In this document: positions 1 through 6,220 of the stretch, piece after piece
How the letters are laid out: every line of letters begins with the position of its first letter
Numbering within the stretch: the first letter of the stretch is position 1
DNA from: a virus
Strand: one strand, 5' to 3'
DNA: 35,488 bases
IMG/VR virus record: IMGVR_UViG_3300036719_001048
Coordinates: 1-35,488 of that record
Made by a program: the position numbers and the translations under genes
The notes under the pieces: model-generated
What the model was told of the DNA's origin: nothing
What the model saw: the letters and a program-made list of their open reading frames with translations, nothing else
Databases searched by the model: none

Positions 1-185
1 CAGTTTGTGCGTTGATACCGCCCCTGTAAAGTTCCTCAATAGATTTCGGTTCTGCAGCATCGCAGTACACGGGCTTGCGGTCGCTGATATGATCCTTCAC
101 TTCCCTGCTAATTTCAGATGGCGTTAAACCCGATTTGTAAATCAGTTGCTTTACATAATTTGCCCCCTGGTAATGGCATACCTTG
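1..185. repeat. Terminal direct repeat, left copy (circular-assembly overlap)
   Basis: Bases 1-185 match 35304-35488 with a single difference (A at 128, T at 35431). The large terminase frame continues exactly across the join, so this looks like the overlap left when a circular or circularly permuted genome was written as a line, not a true inverted or mobile repeat. The difference falls in the third base of Gly270 of the terminase (GGT versus GGA) and is silent, which suggests real strain variation in the sampled population. Confidence 0.93.
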
Positions 186-937
186 ACAAGTGCAAGCGGG
201 TGAACGTATCCAAAGTCTAATCCATAGAACACATCCCCCCCTTCGGGTAACTCATCTGTTATTTGCCATTGGGTATAAATAATCTCCTTTGCTGCGCCAC
301 GCTCACCGAGTCCGTAAACCTTCCACATGAAATCATCGGGTAATAGCTTGTAACTTTCTATGGTATCAATCTGAATCTGCGAAAGGTTGCCGAGGTTATT
401 TAGGTAGGTAGAATGTATGCGTTTGTTAATCGGGTTGTCCGATACTTCGTACACCCATGATACGAAGTCCGCAGGATTCCAGTCGAGAAATATCTTACCC
501 GTTGTACGCATCGCCAGTTGGTCAAATAACGCCTTACGGATTAGGTTGGCTTCATTAACAAATAGTATATCTCTGCCCGGCCCCCTTGCTTTGCCCTCAT
601 CTTCAAGTCCAAATAGTTCGATATAGCTGCCATTATCGAATCGGTATATGAAATCGGTGTAGCTAAATTTTTTATCATCCCATAGATGCCATTCTTCCAT
701 GATAGTCTTAAAGTCCCTGTATGCACCACGTTTAATGTGAGGTAGTGAGTGGGATACAATAGAGATGCGGATGTTTTTGGCATTCTTATCGGCTGCAATG
801 GAGATAAGCAGTTGCACTATGCTATAGGACTTGCTACTACGTGAGCCGCCCTCATTACAGATTATAGGGGCATCGCTTTGGTATGCTTCTACATTCTTAA
901 AGAATACATCCGTTGCTCTAATCTGTTTTAATTCCAC
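1..937 (-). CDS. terL: Terminase large subunit, N-terminal and central part (runs off window edge)
   Basis: This is the DNA-packaging motor ATPase and nuclease. Translation from GTG at 937 gives 312 codons to the window edge and continues in frame at 35303 down to 35074, for a full protein of 388 residues. Walker A is GGSRSSKS (30-37), Walker B ILFVNEAN (124-131), and the RNase H-like nuclease has acidic residues in YGLDFGY (Asp241) and YCDAAEP (Asp293), with the third in the other segment. The length and motifs fit the PBSX/Terminase_3 type. An in-frame TAA lies just upstream and there is no ATG before Walker A, so GTG at 937 is the likely start; it overlaps the end of the preceding methyltransferase gene by 20 bases, suggesting translational coupling. 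The small terminase is far upstream, separated by a glycan-modification cassette. Confidence 0.93.
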   Translation of the reverse strand, partial: MELKQIRATDVFFKNVEAYQSDAPIICNEGGSRSSKSYSIVQLLISIAADKNAKNIRISIVSHSLPHIKRGAYRDFKTIMEEWHLWDDKKFSYTDFIYRFDNGSYIELFGLEDEGKARGPGRDILFVNEANLIRKALFDQLAMRTTGKIFLDWNPADFVSWVYEVSDNPINKRIHSTYLNNLGNLSQIQIDTIESYKLLPDDFMWKVYGLGERGAAKEIIYTQWQITDELPEGGDVFYGLDFGYVHPLALVKVCHYQGANYVKQLIYKSGLTPSEISREVKDHISDRKPVYCDAAEPKSIEELYRGGINAQT

Positions 938-1496
938 AGGTCTTAAATTCAGTTAACGTACAAAACTCTTCTTTAGTCTTTTGTAAAACCGCGTAAACAT
1001 TCCACCCATCAGTAGTATTGCCCATAGCAGCAACGCTACCAACATTGATAAGGTTATAACCGCAGATTGCAGCCAAATTACGATAGAACGCTTCGGTGTA
1101 GTAGTTGAATCCATGTCCGGGCCAGTTGCCTGATTTGGGGTTTTCGGAGATGATATAACCTCCGAGTTTAACGAGGTTGTGTTTATTTTTCCAACAGTTG
1201 TATATGGCTTTGATGTCGTGCTTGCCATTGGTACCAACGTGTTCGGAGGTTCCTGCATCGACAAGTAAATCGTACTGCTTGTGGAATTTGTGGATTTTAG
1301 ATAAGTCCAGCGGGGATGAGCCGTTCTCACCCGAAATATCAATGGATTCGTATTCTTTTCCGGCATAGTAACTGTATTTAGTGTAAGGTGCGGGTAATGG
1401 CACCCGGTAATCGTTTTGCGCTCCGAGGTCTACCACCGATTGTATGTGTGGCAGGTAGGGGTCTATTAGTTTTGTTGTTTCGTGAGTGTAGCCCAT
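918..1496 (-). CDS. Class I SAM-dependent methyltransferase-like protein
   Basis: A 192-residue protein with a Rossmann-type methyltransferase layout: motif I-like VVDLGAQN (21-28), an acidic strand end YESIDIS (49-55) and a post-motif strand YDLLVDAGTSEHV (75-87), followed by KLGGYIISENP. Motif I is shortened compared with the usual DxGxGxG, so the substrate and even activity are uncertain. It is the last gene of the cassette between the small and large terminase genes, 1 base after the neighbouring methyltransferase. A role in methylating a sugar or a sugar precursor is inferred from the neighbouring glycosyltransferases. Its end overlaps the terminase start. Confidence 0.75.
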   Translation of the reverse strand: MGYTHETTKLIDPYLPHIQSVVDLGAQNDYRVPLPAPYTKYSYYAGKEYESIDISGENGSSPLDLSKIHKFHKQYDLLVDAGTSEHVGTNGKHDIKAIYNCWKNKHNLVKLGGYIISENPKSGNWPGHGFNYYTEAFYRNLAAICGYNLINVGSVAAMGNTTDGWNVYAVLQKTKEEFCTLTEFKTCGIKTD

Positions 1497-1497
1497 A

Positions 1498-2112
1498 TTA
1501 TTTCTTTAGATGTACCACTATATCCCTGTGGTCGGGTGTTAGGTTACGGCTAACAATTTTGAATTTATGCTTCATTATATCAACCGTTCTATCATCTTGG
1601 TAAAAATGCCCTATTAACATTCTATCCCCTAACTTGTACTTGCTCCAGTCATCGAAGTCGGGAAATTGTGCTTTCAGTTTATCAAAGTTACTAATCATTA
1701 TCACACAATCACCGCCCTTCTTCATCACTCTGTAAATAGATTGTAAATACTCTTTGATGGCATCATTTGAGAAATGGCAAAATACTCCGTAACTGAAAAC
1801 GAAGTCGATTGAGTTGTCATCTATTCCGGTGCAGTAGTAGTCTTGATTATCTAATTCCTTGTACTTCACATTATGATACCTTACTCCATCATGTATTGGT
1901 ATTACATCTATTCCGATTACATTATCGAACTGCTCTGATAGTACTTTAGTGAATACACCTCCCCCGCATCCTATCTCTAAACAGGTTTCAACACCACCAA
2001 ACGGATAGATAATTCGGTTAATTACTTCCTGTATGCCTATCCCATAGGTAAACGCTTCATAGTATCCATTGCTGCCCCAAAAGTTAATGAATTGCTCTTT
2101 GGTGAAGTCCAT
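1498..2112 (-). CDS. Class I SAM-dependent methyltransferase
   Basis: A 204-residue methyltransferase of the Methyltransf_11/25 type. Motif I is textbook: LEIGCGGG (45-52). It is followed by an acidic residue at the end of strand 2 (VIGIDV), the motif IV-like strand IDFVFSYGVFCHF (102-114) and the post-strand RVMKKGGDCVIM. These show a small-molecule or glycan methyltransferase fold, but the substrate cannot be read from the sequence. Start and upstream stop overlap as TAATG (2110-2114), so it is probably translationally coupled to the 58-residue protein before it. Confidence 0.88.
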   Translation of the reverse strand: MDFTKEQFINFWGSNGYYEAFTYGIGIQEVINRIIYPFGGVETCLEIGCGGGVFTKVLSEQFDNVIGIDVIPIHDGVRYHNVKYKELDNQDYYCTGIDDNSIDFVFSYGVFCHFSNDAIKEYLQSIYRVMKKGGDCVIMISNFDKLKAQFPDFDDWSKYKLGDRMLIGHFYQDDRTVDIMKHKFKIVSRNLTPDHRDIVVHLKK

Positions 2113-2288
2113 TACTCGTTGGGTTGTTTAGGTTCACTAAATGTTGTATCAAATGCTGCTATTGCATTATTTGCCTCGAACCATGCGGATTCCCATCCGG
2201 CGTTAGGCTTTTTCATGCATTCCAAATACACCTCCAACCATAACTGCTTCCTTTGTCGCTTGTGTATTACTTTTTCTCTGTCATTCAT
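2112..2288 (-). CDS. Small hypothetical protein, 58 aa
   Basis: ATG at 2288 opens a 58-residue frame ending in TAA at 2112-2114, filling the gap between a glycosyltransferase-like gene (stop 2 bases upstream) and a methyltransferase whose ATG overlaps this stop. The N-terminal half is basic (MNDREKVIHKRQRKQLWLEV), the rest amphipathic and acidic, without membrane segment or known motif. The tight packing on both sides is the main evidence that it is translated. Function unknown. Confidence 0.7.
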   Translation of the reverse strand: MNDREKVIHKRQRKQLWLEVYLECMKKPNAGWESAWFEANNAIAAFDTTFSEPKQPNE

Positions 2289-2290
2289 AA

Positions 2291-3028
2291 CTAATCCTTT
2301 ACCCCCCAGTTAATAAAATAAGGTTCAACAGGTAGATAGTGCCTATAAGCTAACCCTCCGTACGGCTGAACAGGAATCCCTGCTAAATTCATCAATCCGG
2401 ATAGCAAAGCCTGGTCATGTCGGCTGCTGATAAATTGCGGATTAACCGATTCGTTGTGATGAAAGCAGTTCTCCTTCGCTCCCTTTATCCACTTTTCAAA
2501 GATAGGCATAGTCTTGGGGTGGTCGAAGTCAAACACAATGCAACACGCCATAATTTGGTACATGGTAATAACATCCCTATAGCTATTTAGCCCTAAGAAC
2601 TTGATTTGATGGTCGGGTATGTACTTGTGTAGCGGATGGCCTTCGTTATTCCATGCTACTATCCCATGTTGGCCGGCTAATTCCCACAACGGATCGGGAT
2701 TCTGATGTACCCTAATTGTTGAATCACACCAAATAATTTTCCGGTATCCCATCTCCAATGCCTCCGCTACCATAAACGGCTTGAATTGATACGGCATATT
2801 CTGGTGATTCCATGACTTACCCCATTTCTCTGTATTAGGCCAATCACCGAGGTGAATCTTACGCTCAAGGTATTCATCCACATACCCATCCACACTACGA
2901 AAGTGAGTATCGTAGTCGGGTGCTTTGCGGTCTATACTTCTGATTAGTCCTAATTGCGCCTCGTTGTAGTTTTCCCTGCCTGTAGAAGCAAGGGATACGA
3001 TTACTTTACCGGATGTTATCTGGCCCAT
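2291..3028 (-). CDS. Glycosyltransferase-like protein (GT-A type, glycogenin-like)
   Basis: A 245-residue protein. KPFMVAEALEMGYRKIIWCDSTI (83-105, quoted in two parts: KPFMVAEALEMGYRK and IIWCDSTI) resembles the core of GT8/DUF-type sugar transferases, where a hydrophobic strand ends in a D-x-[DST] nucleotide-sugar/metal site. A later segment RHDQALLSGL with a following hydrophobic stretch also fits such enzymes. It overlaps the FkbM-like methyltransferase gene by 13 bases and sits in the cassette between the terminase genes. The acceptor and sugar are unknown; modification of a virion or host-surface glycan is inferred from context. Confidence 0.75.
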   Translation of the reverse strand: MGQITSGKVIVSLASTGRENYNEAQLGLIRSIDRKAPDYDTHFRSVDGYVDEYLERKIHLGDWPNTEKWGKSWNHQNMPYQFKPFMVAEALEMGYRKIIWCDSTIRVHQNPDPLWELAGQHGIVAWNNEGHPLHKYIPDHQIKFLGLNSYRDVITMYQIMACCIVFDFDHPKTMPIFEKWIKGAKENCFHHNESVNPQFISSRHDQALLSGLMNLAGIPVQPYGGLAYRHYLPVEPYFINWGVKD

Positions 3029-3615
3029 ATTACATTTTCTAAGTTAGTTAATAAACATTTCGTTAACCCTGCCTTATTGCAGTAATCTTTGATAAGATGA
3101 AATAAGTCAATATTGCCGTTATGCTCAATGCATACCATTTGCGTATGCTTTAGGTTAATTTGTTCTAATATCTCGAAATCTACACCCTCAGCATCAATAG
3201 AGATGAAATCAAAGAACTTGAATGGGGAGTTCTTAATTAGGGTGTTGTAAGTCCATACCTCGGTCATGCGCTCCTTAAATTCCGTACCCGGCCATCGTTT
3301 AGTTTCAGTACGTTTGATTGTACTAAGTAGGGATACATCCCCCTTGCCCAAATGGTTGCCCATCTCATGGAACGTACAATGCCCATCTGTTTCACCTATT
3401 GCTACATTGAACTTGTGTACCATAGGATTGGCTAATATCCGGTTAAACGCTTCCTCGCTTGGTTCTACAAGCACACCGCTCCACCCCTGTAGCTGCAATG
3501 CGTAGGTATTGGATAGGGTAACGCCATCGTTGGCACCAATGTCAAGGAAGAATCCTTTGCGGGATTGGAAGTAGGCGAGTATTATATCCTGCTCGTTGTT
3601 TTGGGAGTATCTCAT
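3016..3615 (-). CDS. FkbM-family methyltransferase
   Basis: A 199-residue protein with the FkbM hallmarks: FLDIGANDG (23-31) as SAM-binding motif I, GVLVEPS as the strand-2 acidic site, and ISIDAEGVD (138-146), the characteristic I-D-x-E-G-x-[DE] motif. FkbM enzymes methylate hydroxyl groups, often on sugars of lipopolysaccharide or secondary metabolites. It lies between two glycosyltransferase-like genes, which supports O-methylation of a glycan. Its ATG overlaps the stop of a 24-codon ORF (ATGA), implying coupling. Confidence 0.9.
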   Translation of the reverse strand: MRYSQNNEQDIILAYFQSRKGFFLDIGANDGVTLSNTYALQLQGWSGVLVEPSEEAFNRILANPMVHKFNVAIGETDGHCTFHEMGNHLGKGDVSLLSTIKRTETKRWPGTEFKERMTEVWTYNTLIKNSPFKFFDFISIDAEGVDFEILEQINLKHTQMVCIEHNGNIDLFHLIKDYCNKAGLTKCLLTNLENVIWAR

Positions 3616-3686
3616 TGTACTTTCAGTTGAATGGTATTTTCAAGCATCTTAAATTGTTTCATACCCGGCATTGTAAAGTAATTCAT
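3612..3686 (-). CDS. Tiny ORF, 24 aa, coupled to the FkbM gene
   Basis: ATG at 3686 encodes 24 residues beginning MNYFTMPGMKQFKMLE and stops in a TGA that overlaps the ATG of the FkbM methyltransferase. It begins 2 bases after the stop of another tiny ORF. No motif is visible. It may be a real micropeptide or simply a leader that delivers ribosomes to the FkbM start; only the packing supports it. Confidence 0.4.
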   Translation of the reverse strand: MNYFTMPGMKQFKMLENTIQLKVQ

Positions 3687-3688
3687 AG

Positions 3689-3766
3689 TTAATACTTATC
3701 TTTTTGAGGTATTTGGCAAATAAAAATGTAGGCAATAATAATGAGGATGATAAATAGTAGTTTCAT
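3689..3766 (-). CDS. Tiny membrane peptide, 25 aa
   Basis: ATG at 3766 encodes 25 residues: a Lys then an uninterrupted hydrophobic run (LLFIILIIIAYIFIC) and a polar, Lys-rich tail. This is a single transmembrane helix with a short C-terminal tail. It starts 3 bases after the stop of the 96-residue gene and ends 2 bases before the next ATG. The region is clearly more AT-rich than its neighbours. Function unknown. Confidence 0.5.
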   Translation of the reverse strand: MKLLFIILIIIAYIFICQIPQKDKY

Positions 3767-3769
3767 TTT

Positions 3770-4060
3770 TTAATCAATTTGATGTAATTCATATTTTTTT
3801 GTAATTTCAGCAAAGTTTTCTTTTAGAAATTGTTTTGCATCAGCGATTGAATTGCTTTCTCTTTTTAGAATAATCCATTTCCACTTGCAATTAGGGTTGC
3901 CATCTTCGTTTATGTCTTTTTTATTAACCATAAACCTAATTTTATGAGGAAATTCATCATCAATATTTCCTACTTTTTTCTTATTTAATTTAATGTGGTG
4001 GTAGTCCGGATAAAAAGAACGATATCTACCAGCAGAATTTTCTGTTTTGAAAGTAAACAT
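3770..4060 (-). CDS. Hypothetical protein, 96 aa
   Basis: A 96-residue, Lys/Asn-rich soluble protein (MFTFKTENSAGRYRS start). It looks like an alpha/beta domain, with CKWKWIILKRES strands followed by a helix DAKQFLKENFAEITKKYE. Base composition is markedly AT-rich compared with the adjoining glycosyltransferase genes, as expected of a recently gained accessory gene. No family is recognised. Confidence 0.7.
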   Translation of the reverse strand: MFTFKTENSAGRYRSFYPDYHHIKLNKKKVGNIDDEFPHKIRFMVNKKDINEDGNPNCKWKWIILKRESNSIADAKQFLKENFAEITKKYELHQID

Positions 4061-4072
4061 AATTAATTCATT

Positions 4073-4150
4073 TTAGTAAGTAAAAAATATGCCCCTGCTA
4101 CCCTTTTGAATAGTTTTTTCTAATTGCTCTACCGCCGTCTGTTGTGCCAT
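4073..4150 (-). CDS. Tiny ORF, 25 aa, starting MAQQTAVEQLE
   Basis: ATG at 4150 gives 25 codons to TAA at 4073-4075. The opening MAQQTAVEQLE resembles the TAVEWL start of small proteins that are common in Bacteroidota phages (from memory, not checked). Here it is cut short, so it may be a remnant of a longer gene. It fills the gap between the GT2 gene and the 96-residue gene. Confidence 0.4.
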   Translation of the reverse strand: MAQQTAVEQLEKTIQKGSRGIFFTY

Positions 4151-4154
4151 GTTA

Positions 4155-4697
4155 TTATTTATTAGTTCTAAACTGATAGTGATACAATTCCTTCTCAATC
4201 TTCACCTCTGTCTTAATCAGCCCGGCATTATGTATAGCAGTAGCCCACGCATAATCCTCACCAATACGTATATCCATAAACGGGAATGCCAGCGCAATCT
4301 CCCTGCGTATTGGTACAATGTGATTCGGGTAGCGGTAATACGCCCCGCCCTTCGCCTCATAGCCGTAATCCTTTGATATGTACCACTTACGTTCATCCCT
4401 GCCATCTGTGGTCATTGTGCCGTTAAATACGATAGCATCTGGATTACTCTCGGCGGCCGTTAGTATGTCTTTAACATAGGTACTTGCTACCATATCATCA
4501 TCATCAATGAATACCACGTACTTTCCTGTGCTGCGTTGTAGGAGTATATTTCTCTTTTTTCCGGTACTCATAGTACCATTATCAGATTCAGTTAGAACTT
4601 CAACCTCCGGTGTGCGTTGCGGTGTAATTACCTGTAGCAACTGCGATAGGTAGCCTATGCGTTGGGGGAGGGTGCAAATTAGGATGGATAGGGTCAT
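4155..4697 (-). CDS. Family 2 glycosyltransferase
   Basis: A 180-residue GT-A enzyme. It opens with the typical strand MTLSILICTLPQR, has GKKRN (46-50) before the metal/nucleotide site FIDDDD (63-68; the D-x-D motif), and GEDYAWA (146-152) as the putative base-containing ED motif. It transfers a sugar from a nucleotide-sugar donor; the acceptor is unknown. The start overlaps the stop of the preceding glycosyltransferase gene (ATGA), so the two are probably co-translated. It is short for GT2 but keeps the catalytic core. Confidence 0.88.
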   Translation of the reverse strand: MTLSILICTLPQRIGYLSQLLQVITPQRTPEVEVLTESDNGTMSTGKKRNILLQRSTGKYVVFIDDDDMVASTYVKDILTAAESNPDAIVFNGTMTTDGRDERKWYISKDYGYEAKGGAYYRYPNHIVPIRREIALAFPFMDIRIGEDYAWATAIHNAGLIKTEVKIEKELYHYQFRTNK

Positions 4698-5353
4698 ACA
4701 TTCTGTTTTGGAAATCCGGCTTTTGACCGCCGGATATAGGTTATCTCATCCGCACGGTAAAACGATTGAGTATGATTAAGCAGCGCATCTACAGGCTCAC
4801 CAGTCCATGCCGGGTGGTAATGGTCAAATATCCGCTTATCTACGTATTTATACGCATTGCACATCTTCGCCACATCCATAGCCTCGTTATCGCACCAAAG
4901 GGATTCGTATTGTGGGTGGTAGATGTACCCGAACCTATCATAGTACGTTCTACCCATGATTGACATCGTTGGTAGCAGGTGATTAACCCGGCCATCGGGA
5001 AAGTGGATGAATAGGTCTAAGTTACCCTCGAAGGCATTGATAATGTCAATGTCATAGCCCTGCTTTAGAAATCGCATATCATCGGACATATTCACAACTA
5101 TATCCCCCTGCCATCCTTCCATCCCCCTATTGATTGCATGCACCTTGCTTTTGGACTTACCCATTGTGATAAACACATTAGGGAACTTCAGCAGGTCGGC
5201 AAGTTCATTTGAGTTTAGCGTAACCGTATCATCATCATCTACGGTTAACCCTACGGTGTACTTCTTAGAATGAGAATATGCCTGAATGGTAGCGAATGCA
5301 GCAGCCATCTTTTCGGGTCTGCTACGTGTTGCAAAGTTGTAATGTATGTGCAT
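4694..5353 (-). CDS. Glycosyltransferase-like protein (GT-A fold)
   Basis: From ATG at 5353 this is 219 residues. It starts MHIHYNFATRSRPEKM, then TVGLTVDDDDT (33-43) with a DDDD metal-binding-like run, a second acidic strand NMSDDM (88-93) and LWCDNEAMD (152-160). These fit a divergent GT2-like nucleotide-sugar transferase. The frame stays open upstream to 5524, but that extension overlaps the small terminase gene and contains an inverted repeat with a TAnnTTTG box just before 5353, so the internal ATG is preferred. First sugar-modification gene after the small terminase. Confidence 0.75.
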   Translation of the reverse strand: MHIHYNFATRSRPEKMAAAFATIQAYSHSKKYTVGLTVDDDDTVTLNSNELADLLKFPNVFITMGKSKSKVHAINRGMEGWQGDIVVNMSDDMRFLKQGYDIDIINAFEGNLDLFIHFPDGRVNHLLPTMSIMGRTYYDRFGYIYHPQYESLWCDNEAMDVAKMCNAYKYVDKRIFDHYHPAWTGEPVDALLNHTQSFYRADEITYIRRSKAGFPKQNV

Positions 5354-5372
5354 GGTTTCCGAGCGTGTTTCA

Positions 5373-5393
5373 CAAAGATAGCAAATATCTTTG
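5373..5393 (-). promoter_or_regulatory. Palindromic TATCTTTG element before glycosyltransferase start
   Basis: CAAAGATA-GCAAA-TATCTTTG is a perfect 8-base inverted repeat with a 5-base spacer, about 20 bases upstream of the ATG at 5353. Each arm is a TAnnTTTG -7 box, one per strand. No clear TTTG lies 19-21 bases upstream on the minus strand, so it may be a weak internal promoter, an operator, or an mRNA hairpin controlling the glycan cassette. Confidence 0.4.
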
Positions 5394-5444
5394 GTGTGGT
5401 TCATCTGAAGACGGCACTTTTGTTTTCCACAATAAACACACAAT

Positions 5445-5714
5445 TTATACAATCGGGTGGGATTTGGTGTCGGGGATAATTTGAATAATAGTGGTCGGCA
5501 TTGGGTTATCGGGATCGTTGGCAACCTGTAGCGGGATGAGTTTACTTGCCAAGCGGTAAAATTCGGTGGGGTTTTGCTCTCCCCACTCTAACATATTAAC
5601 CCCTGGCTTAAGTTGCATTTCGTGGAACGCATCAGTAATAACCTCACGTACCGAGCGGGTGAAGTGATTAACCGCCCCCTTTGTTCTGCCTCCTGTCTTT
5701 TTTCCAATAGCCAT
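5445..5714 (-). CDS. terS: Probable terminase small subunit
   Basis: An 89-residue protein starting MAIGKKTGGRTKGAVNHFT, a G-R-x-K-G-x-x-N lead-in seen at the start of many phage small terminases, then a helical region (SVREVITDAFHEM) and LEWGEQNPTEFYRLASKLIPLQ, again typical of small-terminase-like proteins. It would recognise phage DNA and load it onto the large subunit. It is the first gene of the late operon, 20-odd bases after a good promoter. It is separated from the large terminase by about 4.5 kb of accessory genes, which is unusual. Confidence 0.72.
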   Translation of the reverse strand: MAIGKKTGGRTKGAVNHFTRSVREVITDAFHEMQLKPGVNMLEWGEQNPTEFYRLASKLIPLQVANDPDNPMPTTIIQIIPDTKSHPIV

Positions 5715-5738
5715 AATCTAAAAACCTCTATTTAATTA

Positions 5739-5771
5739 CAAAGGTACTCACATACCGCCCAAACCACCAAA
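5739..5771 (-). promoter_or_regulatory. Late promoter, Bacteroidota type
   Basis: On the minus strand TTTG (5771-5768), a 21-base spacer, then TACCTTTG (5746-5739) match the -33 TTTG / -7 TAnnTTTG pattern. Transcription would start near 5733 and reach the small terminase ATG at 5714. The -33 end overlaps the first AATTCTCA repeat of the array at 5770-6004, so a protein bound there could block or assist RNA polymerase. The 12-mer TACCTTTGTAAT is repeated before two other late genes. Confidence 0.75.
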
Positions 5772-6004
5772 TTCTCAGATATTCCATGTCAAATTCTCAC
5801 GTAACACATTGATAATGAGTGAATTCTTCAATATTCTCAAATTCTCACTCACCCTTTAGTATAGTATGGTATTAGATATATAAATATATAGAATTATTAT
5901 TTTCTTTAAATTCTCGAGCAAGTGAGAATATGGGCAGTTAGCCTATGATTATCAATAAGTTATAAATTCTCACTTGGTGAGAATATTGAGAATATGGTGA
6001 GAAT
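5770..6004. repeat. Iteron array, ten AATTCTCAC-type sites
   Basis: Ten copies of AATTCTCAC or its complement GTGAGAATT lie here. Forward sites are near 5770, 5792, 5832, 5840, 5909 and 5965; reverse sites at 5922, 5977, 5986 and 5997. Sites 5966-5973 and 5977-5984 form a perfect inverted repeat ATTCTCAC-TTG-GTGAGAAT, and the last three reverse copies sit 9-11 bases apart, about one helical turn. The array is in an AT-rich 500-base gene-free stretch between the replication operon and the late promoter. It could be a replication origin, an operator/enhancer of the late promoter, or both. Confidence 0.75.
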
Positions 6005-6014
6005 ATGGTCAATT

Positions 6015-6031
6015 ATCGGAACTTGTCCGAT
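6015..6031. repeat. Inverted repeat ATCGGA-ACTTG-TCCGAT
   Basis: Six-base perfect arms with a 5-base centre, 11 bases beyond the last iteron. Its unit differs from the iterons, so it would be a site for another protein or a short hairpin. The remaining bases up to the terminator at 6103 show nothing else recognisable. Confidence 0.5.
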
Positions 6032-6102
6032 ATATCAATCATTATAATACACATTTAGGTATAATGTTGGGTATTACCCCCAATTTGGGCGTAAATGGGC
6101 AT

Positions 6103-6132
6103 AAAAAACCCCCGATGTAGAAACACCAGGGG
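6103..6132 (-). terminator. Rho-independent terminator of the replication operon
   Basis: Read on the minus strand, CCCCTGGTGT-TTCT-ACATCGGGG(G) forms a 10-base-pair stem (two wobble pairs) with a 4-base loop, followed by six T. It lies about 90 bases after the primase-helicase stop. Its arms closely resemble the terminator at 13569-13597 in the opposite operon. Confidence 0.88.
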
Positions 6133-6161
6133 AAACCAAAACACCACATGAATACTATTTT

Positions 6162-6186
6162 AGTTGGTTATGTATTGTAACCAACT
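6162..6186. repeat. Inverted repeat in the primase 3' untranslated region
   Basis: AGTTGGTTA (6162-6170) and TAACCAACT (6178-6186) are perfect 9-base inverted arms around a 7-base loop. The element sits between the primase-helicase stop and the terminator. No T-run follows on either strand, so it is more likely an mRNA-stabilising hairpin or protein site than a terminator. Confidence 0.6.
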
Positions 6187-6220
6187 CATAATTTGTCCAG
6201 TAAATTTGTCGTTTTACTTA

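Noticed and set aside
953-1366. Long open frame opposite in phase to the methyltransferase at 918-1496
   Set aside because: Composition is Thr/Ser/Met-biased without motifs and it lies wholly inside a gene with a recognisable methyltransferase pattern; judged a shadow.
5354-5524. N-terminal extension of the glycosyltransferase with CxxC-x16-CxxC, resembling a zinc ribbon
   Set aside because: It overlaps the small terminase gene by 80 bases, and the second CxxC is encoded by the TATCTTTG palindrome; the internal ATG at 5353 fits the glycosyltransferase start better.
5770-6004. CRISPR-like array
   Set aside because: Units are only 8-9 bases, occur in both orientations and have irregular spacing; this fits iterons or operators, not CRISPR repeats.
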